Positions 37,301 through 45,887 of a DNA stretch of 54,296 bases are shown here, one piece after another. Made by a program: the position numbers and the translations under genes. The stretch is from Lachnospiraceae bacterium (GTDB lineage Bacteria; Bacillota; Clostridia; Lachnospirales; Lachnospiraceae). The stretch's first letter is position 1; each line of letters begins with the position of its first letter. The notes under the pieces are model-generated. The model saw nothing but the letters and a program-made list of their open reading frames with translations. It did not search any database and was not told the DNA's origin. The stretch lies in NCBI GenBank assembly GCA_016281385.1, contig JAEEIN010000137.1:1-54296 (forward strand). Reading direction: 5' to 3'.

Positions 37301-38740
37301 ATGGCAGGAATAGGAATAAGACTTAATAAGATCTTTAACAAAAATTCTATTGCATCGAAGCTGGTAGGTTGTGGATACAGTGTGGTTGTAACCATTGCAC
37401 CCATGCTCATAATCATAACGGTAGTAGTTCTGATGCAGCTTCTGTTAGGTTTTTCAAAACTTGACTTCTATACCAGAGAATTGTATTCATGTACGGTTCT
37501 TTACATATTCGTATTTGCCTTGCTGACAACTTCGCCCTTTAACGCCGTTGTATCAAGGTACATGTCGGATATCATTTACGAGGAAAGATATGAAGACATA
37601 CCTCCCTGCTTCTACATGGGACTTGCTCTTAACACGATCCTTTCCTTCATACCCGCAGCATTTTTCTGCTGGAGAGAGTATCACATAGGCGGTATAAATA
37701 TCTGGTATGTATTTGCCGGATTCACCGGATACATGTGCATGATATTTACCTTCACCGTTATGCTTTACCTTTCCATCTGTAAGGATTATAAGAAGATCTC
37801 CGGTTTCTATGTCCTCGGAATGATGGTAACCCTTGTTCTTTCACTTATCCTTCACTACATATTCGGAGTTCGTACGGATATTGCGATGCTTGTTTCACTT
37901 GACGTGGGACTTCTGCTCATCGCCGTACAGGAATTCTCTCTTTTCAGAAGATACTTTAAAAAGAACTCGGGAAACTATTACGGAATGGTTCCCTATCTTA
38001 AGAAATACTGGCAGCTGGTTGTAGCCGACTTCTTCTATATCTTCGGTCTCTATGTTCACAACTTTGTATTTTGGACTACGGACTGGCACCTTATCGTTGC
38101 GAAGAGTTTTGTATGTAACCAGCCCTACGACATGGCAAGCTGCCTTGCGATGTTTACAAACATTACCGCCAGCGTAATATTCATTACCCGTGTTGAAATG
38201 TATTTCCACACAAAGTACAAGGCATACTCCGAAGCCGTTATCGGTGGAAGAGGTCTTGATATACAGAGCGCAAAGCAGAGAATGTTCCGTCAGCTTATGG
38301 AAGAGATCATGACACTTGTTCGTGTACAGTTTATCGTTACCACACCTGTTTTCATGATCGCCATGATAATCCTTCCCAGATTCGGATTCGGAGGAAACAC
38401 CATGAGAATCTATCCCTGCCTTACGGTCGGATACTTTATCATGTTCATTATGTATTCCTTCATAATCTTCCTGTATTATTTCAACGATCTTACGGGAGCT
38501 GTTGTAACATCCGTTACTTTCTTTATCGTTACGATGCTTGCAAGTATTGTGGCAACTCACCTTCCCGTGGTTTGGTTTGGTACCGGCCTTGTTGTAGGTG
38601 CAGTTGCGGGATTCTCGGTAGCTTACTATCGAATGAGACGTATGGAAAAGACATTGGATGTGCATATTTTCTGCAGCGGCAGCATTCTCAAAAAGGGCCG
38701 CGGAAAGATGCCTTCAAACCTTGTTTACGAGAGGAAATAA
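37301..38740 (+). CDS. pelG: PelG Wzx-like membrane transporter
   Basis: 479 aa with about 12 membrane helices and the PelG-type N-terminus (MAGIGIRLNKIFNKNSIASKL followed by a hydrophobic segment). A cytoplasmic loop has EAVIGGRGLDIQSAKQRM. PelG is a Wzx/MOP-like membrane protein that works with PelD and PelE to move the growing polymer across the membrane. Order PelF-PelG is conserved in Pel loci. Confidence 0.9.
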   Translation: MAGIGIRLNKIFNKNSIASKLVGCGYSVVVTIAPMLIIITVVVLMQLLLGFSKLDFYTRELYSCTVLYIFVFALLTTSPFNAVVSRYMSDIIYEERYEDIPPCFYMGLALNTILSFIPAAFFCWREYHIGGINIWYVFAGFTGYMCMIFTFTVMLYLSICKDYKKISGFYVLGMMVTLVLSLILHYIFGVRTDIAMLVSLDVGLLLIAVQEFSLFRRYFKKNSGNYYGMVPYLKKYWQLVVADFFYIFGLYVHNFVFWTTDWHLIVAKSFVCNQPYDMASCLAMFTNITASVIFITRVEMYFHTKYKAYSEAVIGGRGLDIQSAKQRMFRQLMEEIMTLVRVQFIVTTPVFMIAMIILPRFGFGGNTMRIYPCLTVGYFIMFIMYSFIIFLYYFNDLTGAVVTSVTFFIVTMLASIVATHLPVVWFGTGLVVGAVAGFSVAYYRMRRMEKTLDVHIFCSGSILKKGRGKMPSNLVYERK

Positions 38741-38742
38741 AA

Positions 38743-39126
38743 ATGGGTCCCAGTATTATTTTACGAGTTATTCTCATTTTATCCGGCGGTGCGATGATGC
38801 TCATTACCGTCGGCAGCCTTGCAAAAAGAAGGATGAACGAATCCTTCTGTCTTGCCTGGAGCATCATTTCTTTGGCATTGTTTGCGGCAGGTATTGTTTT
38901 AAGACCTGCTGAATGGCAGAAGTACATAAGCGGAAAGGCCCTGGCCCTGGTACTTATAATCTTCACCGCAATCTTTTACGCAGCATATTTTACGAGTCTT
39001 AAGGTTTCCGAGATCACAAGAAAGAATCAGGAACTGGCCATTCAGGTTTCGTTACTCAATCAGGAAAATGAACGTATATTGAGAAGGCTGGCCGAAGTTA
39101 CCGGAAAAGATGTACGGGAATTATAG
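38743..39126 (+). CDS. DUF2304 small membrane protein
   Basis: The real start is ATG 38743 (MGPSIILRVILIL), two bases after the PelG stop and behind GAGGAAA; the track start at 38572 lies inside pelG. 127 aa with three hydrophobic helices (about 3-22, 33-50, 66-85) and a C-terminal coiled coil (KNQELAIQVSLLNQENERILRR). This is the layout of DUF2304 proteins, which commonly accompany GT2-type glycosyltransferases in polysaccharide clusters; here a GT4 and a GT2 gene follow. The role is unproven. Confidence 0.82.
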   Translation: MGPSIILRVILILSGGAMMLITVGSLAKRRMNESFCLAWSIISLALFAAGIVLRPAEWQKYISGKALALVLIIFTAIFYAAYFTSLKVSEITRKNQELAIQVSLLNQENERILRRLAEVTGKDVREL

Positions 39127-39129
39127 TGT

Positions 39130-40341
39130 ATGAAAAAAATACTGTTTGTTATTAATACTCTTGGCCTCGCAGGTGCCGAAAAGGCTCTTATCGAGATGCT
39201 CAGACGATTGGACACTCCGGATTACGAAGTGTCTCTTTTCGTTTTAATGAATCAGGGCGAATTACGGGAAGAACTTCCGTCAAACGTCAAATTGTTGAAC
39301 AAATGCTTTGATGACTGTCCCATTCACGGAGAAGAAGGTAAGGCACATTTAAAGAAGCATGTTATGAAATCCCTGTTCAAAAGGTGCGCATTCCTGAGAT
39401 GTTTTCCTTATATGACGGTCAATGCATTCAGAATGCTCTTTAAAGGCGGTTTAAAGGTCGATAAGCTGCTTTGGCGTGCCATGGCAGTAAGTGCGGACCG
39501 CTTTGACGAGCACTATGATCTGGCTGTTGCTTATATTGAGGGCGGTGCGGCGTACTATGTCAAAGAGTTTGTAAATGCGGACAGGAAAGCAGGGTTTATA
39601 CATATCGATTACAAAGAGGCAGGATATACTCGAAAGCTTGATAAAAACTGTTACCTCTCATTTGACCGGATATTTACCGTATCGGATGAGGTTAAAGGAG
39701 TATTTTCCGAGGTTTATCCCGAATTAACCGACAGGATCGAAGTATTCCATAATCTTTTGGATATCGAAGGAATAAAGCATAAGGCTGAGTTACCCGGCGG
39801 ATTTGACGACGACTTTGACGGATTGAGAATTGTAACGGTTGGACGTCTTAATCTGCAGAAATCATTCGATGTATCCATAGATGCCATGAAGCTTATAAAG
39901 GATGCGGGTATCAGGGCGAGATGGTATGTTCTCGGCGAGGGTGATCAGAGAGAATTCCTTGAGTCACGAATAGAAATGTTGGGTCTTAAAGAAGATTTTA
40001 TTCTTCTTGGCAATCGTGCAAACCCTTATCCGTATGTTAAGCAATGTGACCTGTACGTACATGCTTCGAAATTTGAAGGAAAGAGTATTGCAATCCAGGA
40101 AGCCCGGATTCTCGGTAAGCCCATTGTTGTCACCGACTGCAGCGGAAACAGGGAACAGATCAATGATGGAATGGACGGAAGGATATGCGACTTTGACAGC
40201 AATGCGATCGCCGAAACCGTTATTGAAATGCTTAAGGACAAGGATAAAGCAACACAAATGGGAATTGCGGCCGCTAACCGCATTTTGGAAGAAGAAAAGA
40301 ATTCTGCTGATCTGCAGAAGCTGATAAATCTTTTAGCATAG
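39130..40341 (+). CDS. GT4 glycosyltransferase
   Basis: 403-aa GT-B glycosyltransferase: N-terminal acceptor domain (FVINTLGLAGAEKALIEML), linker, then a GT4 domain (VTVGRLNLQKSFDVSIDAM, VLGEGDQREFLE) with the EX7E motif (FEGKSIAIQEA). It is cytosolic, with no membrane segment. It lies three bases after the DUF2304 gene and nine before a GT2 gene. It likely adds a sugar in the same polymer or glycan; substrate unknown. Confidence 0.88.
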   Translation: MKKILFVINTLGLAGAEKALIEMLRRLDTPDYEVSLFVLMNQGELREELPSNVKLLNKCFDDCPIHGEEGKAHLKKHVMKSLFKRCAFLRCFPYMTVNAFRMLFKGGLKVDKLLWRAMAVSADRFDEHYDLAVAYIEGGAAYYVKEFVNADRKAGFIHIDYKEAGYTRKLDKNCYLSFDRIFTVSDEVKGVFSEVYPELTDRIEVFHNLLDIEGIKHKAELPGGFDDDFDGLRIVTVGRLNLQKSFDVSIDAMKLIKDAGIRARWYVLGEGDQREFLESRIEMLGLKEDFILLGNRANPYPYVKQCDLYVHASKFEGKSIAIQEARILGKPIVVTDCSGNREQINDGMDGRICDFDSNAIAETVIEMLKDKDKATQMGIAAANRILEEEKNSADLQKLINLLA

Positions 40342-40350
40342 GGGAAAATT

Positions 40351-41160
40351 ATGGAACAGAAGAGAAAAGAGGTACTTATAATAATTCCGGCCTATAACGA
40401 GGCCAAGACCATTGAGCCCGTATTGGACGCTCTGCAGTCACCGCCCATATCAGATGTGTGCGATGTGCTGGTCATGAACGATGCGTCAAAGGACGGAACT
40501 CAGTATATATGTAAGCGTCGCGGGATTCCCGTAATAACCCATGTTTATAATTTGGGTTACGGCTCCGGTCTTCAGGTCGGTTATAAGTATGCCTTCAGAA
40601 GGGGATATGACTATGTCATTCAGATGGATGCAGACGGACAACATGACCCTTCCAATGTTCTGAAAATATATGATGCTTTGAAAACAAAGGACGAGAAGGG
40701 CGGATATCCGGATATAGTCATCGGTTCCAGATTTGTTGACGGTGCCATTGCTTTCCCTGTGCCCATTTCCAAGAAGATAGCCTTTGTGCTTTTCAGAACT
40801 CTCATCAAGTGGGCCACCGGTCAAAAGATAATGGACCCCACTTCAGGTTTACAGGGACTCAGCAAGAGAACATTCTGGTATTATTCCAGATATTCCCATT
40901 TTGATGATAAATATCCGGACGCAAATATGCTTATGCAGATGAAGATGTTGGGATATAATGTTAAAGAGATCCCTTCGGTAATGTATGCGAGAACGGAAGG
41001 AACAAGCATGCACTCCGGAATCATCAAGCCCATGGTCTATATGTTCAGAATGGCATTTTCGATCATTGCCGTATGGGCCAGGGTAAGAATTTACGGTATG
41101 GATAAAGGAGCTATAAATGAGCAGGCAATCATCGAAGACTTACAAAAGAGCGTCTTTTAA
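40351..41160 (+). CDS. GT2 glycosyltransferase, polyprenol-phosphate sugar synthase type
   Basis: 269-aa GT-A enzyme with LIIIPAYNEAKTIEPVLDAL and DxD region QMDADGQHDP. The layout resembles dolichyl-phosphate mannose synthase-type enzymes without C-terminal membrane helices. Such enzymes make lipid-linked sugars, which would be the donor type for GT-C enzymes such as the neighbour at 31658. That functional link is inference. Its end overlaps the next gene by 44 bases. Confidence 0.85.
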   Translation: MEQKRKEVLIIIPAYNEAKTIEPVLDALQSPPISDVCDVLVMNDASKDGTQYICKRRGIPVITHVYNLGYGSGLQVGYKYAFRRGYDYVIQMDADGQHDPSNVLKIYDALKTKDEKGGYPDIVIGSRFVDGAIAFPVPISKKIAFVLFRTLIKWATGQKIMDPTSGLQGLSKRTFWYYSRYSHFDDKYPDANMLMQMKMLGYNVKEIPSVMYARTEGTSMHSGIIKPMVYMFRMAFSIIAVWARVRIYGMDKGAINEQAIIEDLQKSVF

Positions 41161-42454
41161 GGCACCTCGATTAAAGGAAATTTCTGATGAACTTGTTAAT
41201 CCTTACAGAGGCTGGTATCAGATACACACCTTTAAGCTCGATGAAGATATAGATATGACTGACAGGGAGTATACCCTTAATCACACGGATACACTGGCGC
41301 TGATCCTTGTGGATATCAGTGCCTACAGGAGTAGCGCACTTGATGACAAGGCAATCAATAATCTAAGGAATATATTTGCATTCTTCAGAGATTACAGACT
41401 GGATATGATCGTGCGAGTAGTATATGACACCGTGGGAAAATGTCTTGAGACGGAGCCCTCGGAGGAAACAACGATCATGGAGCACATGGATCAGCTGGTT
41501 CCCATAATGAAGGATTACGCCGCTAATATTTTCGTTTATCAAGGCCTTCTTATCGGTAACTGGGGTGAGATGCACTCTTCAAAGTTTCTTTCTCCCGCCC
41601 GCCTCAGCCGACTGGCTACGGACTTCCTTGAGAACATTCACGGAACGGCTTTCCTTGCGGTACGTCGTCCGGCTTATGTTCGCATTCTTTTTCCCGAAGG
41701 AGAGGATTTAAGGCAGAACAGGGTAGGTATCTTTGATGATGCCATCCTTGCTTCACCCACCCATTTGGGAACCTTTGGTGAGAAACCTGCCAAGGATGTA
41801 AGGCGTGAACAGTCATGGCTTCCCAAGGAAGAAATAAAGTACGTTTCGTCTCTCTGCGACCGTGTTCCTTATGGTGGTGAAGGACTTTATTCGGAGGAAA
41901 AGGATGCCATTTCTTCCGTAAGGCATTCGCTGAAAGCAATGTCGGAGTATTTCTCCACTCTTCATGTTACATACTTAAACAGAATACATGACATCAACTT
42001 CGTAGAGCATTTAAAGACTCTTAAATGGAACGGCAGAGATCTCTACAGAGGAATGGACGGCTACGAGTACATAGGCAGACATCTCGGCTACCGTTTCGTT
42101 CTCAGAAAGGTGGCATGTTCGTTGCTGGAGAGCGACAACAGCATTCTCCGCTGGGATATAACCATTGAAAATATAGGTTTTGCCCGTATTTTCTTTAAGA
42201 ACGGCTGCACAATGCGTGCAACGGATATTTACGGAAATGAAGTTGTTTTGGAACTGGCTGACTGGATCGAATTAAACCAGATAGCATCCGGGGAGAAGCA
42301 TACTTTCGTGTGCATGACACCCGTAGTTGTGGGCAAGGTTTATCTTTCTTTCACCAAGGAAGATACAAAGCAGGCAATTTATTTTGCCAATCGTAATCAG
42401 ATTGACAGTGAGTTCAACTCTGAAATCTATTTGGGAAGTATTAAATTACATTAA
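41117..42454 (+). CDS. DUF4874/DUF4832-like protein, possible glycosidase fold
   Basis: 445 aa. The N-terminal part (about 10-200) contains NPYRGWYQIHTF and LILVDISAYRSS, as in DUF4874; the C-terminal part (about 215-440) resembles DUF4832 (GIFDDAILASPTHLGTFGE and a late beta-rich end). These paired domains look like a TIM-barrel plus beta-sandwich hydrolase. The start at ATG 41117 is well supported by AAAGGAG, making a 44-base overlap with the GT2 gene. No signal peptide is visible, which is odd for a polymer hydrolase. It could replace the PelA hydrolase domain or act in the cytoplasm. Confidence 0.7.
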   Translation: MSRQSSKTYKRASFKAPRLKEISDELVNPYRGWYQIHTFKLDEDIDMTDREYTLNHTDTLALILVDISAYRSSALDDKAINNLRNIFAFFRDYRLDMIVRVVYDTVGKCLETEPSEETTIMEHMDQLVPIMKDYAANIFVYQGLLIGNWGEMHSSKFLSPARLSRLATDFLENIHGTAFLAVRRPAYVRILFPEGEDLRQNRVGIFDDAILASPTHLGTFGEKPAKDVRREQSWLPKEEIKYVSSLCDRVPYGGEGLYSEEKDAISSVRHSLKAMSEYFSTLHVTYLNRIHDINFVEHLKTLKWNGRDLYRGMDGYEYIGRHLGYRFVLRKVACSLLESDNSILRWDITIENIGFARIFFKNGCTMRATDIYGNEVVLELADWIELNQIASGEKHTFVCMTPVVVGKVYLSFTKEDTKQAIYFANRNQIDSEFNSEIYLGSIKLH

Positions 42455-42459
42455 GCAAA

Positions 42460-44007
42460 ATGGGTAATAAAACCGAATCCAGAACAGAATATTCGGCGAG
42501 AAATATAACATTTGCAATGGTGGGAAGGGTTGCGGCCCTTCTTATGGGGTTTGTTTCGCGTGTAGTATTCACCCACACACTCGATACGGAGTATGTGGGT
42601 GTTAATGGTCTGTTTACCGATATCCTCCACGTTCTGTCACTGACGGAGCTGGGCTTCGGAACCGCCATCACCTATGCCCTTTATAAGCCAATCGCCGAGG
42701 ACGATATAGAAAAACAAAAATCCTATATGAAGATCTACCGCCTGTTTTACCATATTGTTGCGGTGATCGTACTTGCAATGGGATTATGCGTCACACCCTT
42801 CCTGGATGTGATAATCAAAAACAAACCGAATATACCGCATCTTACGCTGATCTACCTGATGTATCTTGCGAATACGGTGATTTCCTATCTTCTTGTTTAT
42901 AAGAGGACGCTGATAGATGCCCATCAGAAGAGTTACATCGGAGAGATCGTCAGGACAACCTCCTGGGTCATACAGACTCTCATACAGATCATAATTCTTG
43001 TTGTTACAAAGAACTTTATCCTTTATCTTTCCATAAACCTGCTCAGTACGTTGTGCTTTAACCTGGTTATATCCTTTATAGCGGAAAAGATGTATCCCTA
43101 TCTTAAGGACAAGGAAGTGGAGCCCCTTGAGCCCGAGGAGAGAAAGGATATCTTTAAAAATGTGGGAGCACTGATCCTTAACAAGATCGGAGATGTTGCG
43201 ATAAACAACACGGATAATATCCTTTTGTCTTCCCTTGTTGGCATTGTGGCAGCGGGGTTATATTCAAACTATTATCTGATCATTGATTCAGTGAAGATGG
43301 TCTTTGCCCAGATCTTTAACGGTATTACCGCAAGCGTGGGTAATCTGGGAGTTTTAGAGAATAAAGGCCGGGTTAAAAAGATATTTGAAGGCTGCTTTTT
43401 CATGGGACATTGGATGAACGGAGTGGCCGCCATAGCCCTTTATGAGGTCCTGAATCCCTTCGTAGCCATGAGCTTTGGTGAAAACTATGTTTTCGAAGCA
43501 AACATAACGCTTATATTATGTATTAATTTCTACATAAACGGAATGAGACAGGCGACTCTGGCATTCAGAAATTCCCTGGGATTATTCTATTACGACAGAT
43601 ATAAATCCATTCTGGCAGCTATCATCAACCTGGGTGCTTCCATTGTTCTCGGATTATGGCTGGGTACCGTGGGAATCTTCCTTGGAACTCTTGTAAGCCT
43701 GATAACCACATTATTCTGGATAGAGCCCTATGTGTTATATAAAAAGAGGCTCGAAAGTCCGGTATTACCCTATTTTGCCAAGTATTTCATCTATTCGGCA
43801 TCCACTGCGGGGCTTTGGCTTGTTTGTGATCTTATATGCAGGAATATACAGGGAGCACATTTTAAGGTTTGTCTGCTTAGGGGTATCATTTGTGTTGCTG
43901 TCGTGGATCTGGGATTTCTTTTATTGTTTTTCAGAACAAAGGAATTTAAACTTCTATGGAACAAGGCAATGTTTATTCTCGGGAAAAAACTGAAAAAGGC
44001 GCAATGA
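42460..44007 (+). CDS. Wzx-type polysaccharide flippase
   Basis: 515-aa MOP-superfamily exporter with about 12-14 membrane helices. It begins ARNITFAMVGRVAALLMGFVSR and has VGVNGLFTDILHVLSLTELGFG, typical of Wzx-like proteins. No clear ribosome site precedes the ATG; it may rely on coupling to the gene five bases upstream. A second flippase beside PelG implies that a separate lipid-linked glycan is also made here. Confidence 0.88.
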   Translation: MGNKTESRTEYSARNITFAMVGRVAALLMGFVSRVVFTHTLDTEYVGVNGLFTDILHVLSLTELGFGTAITYALYKPIAEDDIEKQKSYMKIYRLFYHIVAVIVLAMGLCVTPFLDVIIKNKPNIPHLTLIYLMYLANTVISYLLVYKRTLIDAHQKSYIGEIVRTTSWVIQTLIQIIILVVTKNFILYLSINLLSTLCFNLVISFIAEKMYPYLKDKEVEPLEPEERKDIFKNVGALILNKIGDVAINNTDNILLSSLVGIVAAGLYSNYYLIIDSVKMVFAQIFNGITASVGNLGVLENKGRVKKIFEGCFFMGHWMNGVAAIALYEVLNPFVAMSFGENYVFEANITLILCINFYINGMRQATLAFRNSLGLFYYDRYKSILAAIINLGASIVLGLWLGTVGIFLGTLVSLITTLFWIEPYVLYKKRLESPVLPYFAKYFIYSASTAGLWLVCDLICRNIQGAHFKVCLLRGIICVAVVDLGFLLLFFRTKEFKLLWNKAMFILGKKLKKAQ

Positions 44008-45200
44008 CCACCGGGTTAAGGGATGATGAAATCTGGCTTTGTTCGGCATTAAAGGCTTCGATCAATGGTTCGGAATTTTCAAAAGCCGATGAAACGGTTG
44101 AAAGGGAAGTCCTCAAGAATGATAAAGGCCGTGGTGTGCTTGCCCTTCTTTATCCGTTTTTTGATGACATATCGGATCTCGGGCTAAAAAAAGCTGTTGA
44201 ATACTCGGCAAAGAATAATGCAGTCAGTTGTTATCGTCTCTTTCAGAATACTCGGTATATTCTTGAAAAACTGGAAGCTGAAGGAATAGATTGTGCAGTT
44301 CTTAAAGGCGTTGACCTGGCAAGCAGATATCCCGTTCCGGAATACAGAGGGTTTGCTGATATAGATCTTTTTATCCGAGACAGGGAGCAGATCGACAACG
44401 CCGTACGGATAATTGAAAACTGTGGATTTGAAAAGGAAAAAGAACAAAGCTCCATACATCACATAGCCTTTTTGAATCAGGAACGGATTGAGATAGAACT
44501 CCATACGGATATGGTCCGTCCTTTTGACAGCGAGGCCGTCAACAGCAGGATCGCAGATATATATAAGTCAACGGACTATAGTTTCTTTGAAAGGGAATTG
44601 TTCGGAGTCCGATTCAAAGTACTTCCGGATTCATTGAACGGCTTTTATCTTCTTTTACATACACTCCAGCATTTTCTGGCTGCGGGCTTCGGATTGAGGC
44701 TTCTGCTTGACTGGATGGCCTTCTGGAACGGTGTGGGGGATGATAAAGCATTTACGGAATTTAAGGCTCATTGTGATTCATGCAAGGTCAGAGGATTTTC
44801 TGATGCCATAACCGGCATATGTGTGAAATATCTGGGGATGTCTCCCGAGAGAGCGGAAAAGATCATGAGTCCCGGCTATTTGCAGGCTTTGGATAAAAAT
44901 GAAGTTATAGATAAACTGGCGCGAGAAGTGTTTGATGCCGGCCGGTTTGGCGAAGGCACCGGAAGACTTGTAAATTTGAGGAATCCTTCGATCTTTGGAT
45001 TGATCAAGGAATTTCATCATCAGACCAGGATCAACTATCCCAAAGCCTCAAGAATTTTTCTTATATGGCCGATATTATGGATAGGTTCGTTGATCCGTTT
45101 TATGAAGAATAACAAGACTGTGAGACATACCGGCGCAAAAGAGATCATCGGAAATGCCAAAAAGCGAAGCCGCCTTACAAAGGAAATTGGGTTATGGTAA
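44004..45200 (+). CDS. Nucleotidyltransferase-family protein (NTP_transf_5)
   Basis: The start chosen is ATG 44004 (MTTGLRDDEIWL), overlapping the flippase stop as ATGA; the track start at 43956 is less likely. 398 aa with the PF14907-type core CAVLKGVDLASRYPVPEYRG followed by the DxD pair in FADIDLFI, and IEIELHTDM as a further acidic strand. Proteins of this family occur in lasso-peptide and other RiPP clusters, for example the paeninodin type, next to PqqD and ABC genes. Here the PqqD gene is at 28241 and a leader-bearing protein follows, so a role in modifying that protein is plausible. Sugar-related nucleotidyl transfer is an alternative. Confidence 0.8.
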   Translation: MTTGLRDDEIWLCSALKASINGSEFSKADETVEREVLKNDKGRGVLALLYPFFDDISDLGLKKAVEYSAKNNAVSCYRLFQNTRYILEKLEAEGIDCAVLKGVDLASRYPVPEYRGFADIDLFIRDREQIDNAVRIIENCGFEKEKEQSSIHHIAFLNQERIEIELHTDMVRPFDSEAVNSRIADIYKSTDYSFFERELFGVRFKVLPDSLNGFYLLLHTLQHFLAAGFGLRLLLDWMAFWNGVGDDKAFTEFKAHCDSCKVRGFSDAITGICVKYLGMSPERAEKIMSPGYLQALDKNEVIDKLAREVFDAGRFGEGTGRLVNLRNPSIFGLIKEFHHQTRINYPKASRIFLIWPILWIGSLIRFMKNNKTVRHTGAKEIIGNAKKRSRLTKEIGLW

Positions 45201-45215
45201 AACACTCGTGTTTTT
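45199..45215 (+). terminator. Weak AT-rich terminator at the end of the Pel-type operon
   Basis: AAAACA-CTCG-TGTTTT followed by T, overlapping the stop codon of the nucleotidyltransferase gene. The stem is short and AT-rich, so termination may be partial. Confidence 0.4.
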
Positions 45216-45216
45216 A

Positions 45217-45262
45217 GTACCAAATTCCCAAAAGGATTGACAATTTCGCGAAAAATTGGTAC
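45217..45262. promoter_or_regulatory. Nested palindromes around the precursor promoter
   Basis: GTACCAA (45217-45223) and its exact complement TTGGTAC (45256-45262) flank the promoter, the right arm overlapping the -10 box. A perfect 10-base palindrome TTTCGCGAAA (45244-45253) lies inside the -35/-10 spacer. This looks like an operator for a repressor or MerR-type regulator. Confidence 0.5.
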
Positions 45263-45265
45263 ATT
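45237..45265 (+). promoter_or_regulatory. Sigma-A promoter of the leader-bearing protein gene
   Basis: Consensus TTGACA (45237-45242), a 17-base spacer, and TACATT (45260-45265). The predicted transcript start is about 55 bases before the ATG at 45326. Confidence 0.75.
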
Positions 45266-45325
45266 AAAGATACCTATGATGAATTAAGTGTCTTTGTTCA
45301 CATTTTGTGAGAGAGGAGTATATAT

Positions 45326-45814
45326 ATGAAAGAATATGTAAAGCCCGTGGTTCTTGAATCGGCTGAAATGACTGAAGGAGTATTTGCAAACACCTGGAGT
45401 GGCGAAACCGGTGAGTGGACCTGGGAGGCATGGTGGGAAGGTCACAATTCCGGATCCCATTCCGAAATGCAGATCAAAGGTCATTACAGCGGAAACAGAT
45501 CAGGTACTGTCAGAATCACCGTTGAAATGCAGTTCCTGGGAGAAGCCGATATTACCGGTGTCGACAGTGTTTCTATGGGCTCAGTAGATTGGACCTCTAA
45601 AACGCTTACCTGGAAATGTGAAAGACCGTTTAACCCGGGAGAGAATATAGCAGCCACGTGGCACATTACGTTCTCGAAGGGTGCGCCCGGCGAGGAAGAT
45701 TTGGTACATGGTGCTTACCATACTCCGCGTGATAAATCCGGCAACGAAAGTCCTTATGCTCATATAATTGCTCCCGAGTGGATGATCACAAAGCATACAG
45801 AAGAGATTTTATAG
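45326..45814 (+). CDS. Leader-bearing exported protein, putative RiPP-like precursor
   Basis: 162 aa. The N-terminus EYVKPVVLESAEMTEGVFAN resembles the short KPVV...E.xEGV(Y/F)A leaders of many putative modified peptides in Lachnospiraceae, not a Sec signal. The rest is polar and beta-rich, with clustered Trp (WTWEAWWEGHN) and a single Cys, and looks like one small beta-sandwich. AGAGGAG precedes the ATG. It has its own strong promoter and is followed by a strong terminator and an ABC exporter. I infer export, perhaps after processing at EGVFA-N. It is large for a classical RiPP and might be a matrix or surface protein accompanying the polysaccharide. Confidence 0.78.
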   Translation: MKEYVKPVVLESAEMTEGVFANTWSGETGEWTWEAWWEGHNSGSHSEMQIKGHYSGNRSGTVRITVEMQFLGEADITGVDSVSMGSVDWTSKTLTWKCERPFNPGENIAATWHITFSKGAPGEEDLVHGAYHTPRDKSGNESPYAHIIAPEWMITKHTEEIL

Positions 45815-45844
45815 TAGTAGAATATTTTATATAAGCATATTTGT

Positions 45845-45872
45845 AAAAGGCGGCTTTGCAAGCCGCCTTTTT
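45845..45872 (+). terminator. Strong hairpin between precursor and ABC exporter genes
   Basis: Perfect 12-base-pair stem AAAAGGCGGCTT/AAGCCGCCTTTT with a TGC loop and trailing TT. It separates the precursor gene from the ABC gene 16 bases on. No clear promoter lies between them. Confidence 0.9.
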
Positions 45873-45887
45873 GCGGAAGTGGGATAG

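Noticed and set aside
37895-38665. 256-aa minus-strand ORF
   Set aside because: Antisense to pelG, with composition typical of a reversed membrane-protein frame; a shadow.
41117-42454. Calling this gene pelA
   Set aside because: It lacks a signal peptide and recognisable PelA hydrolase/deacetylase motifs; only its position and a generic barrel pattern are suggestive.
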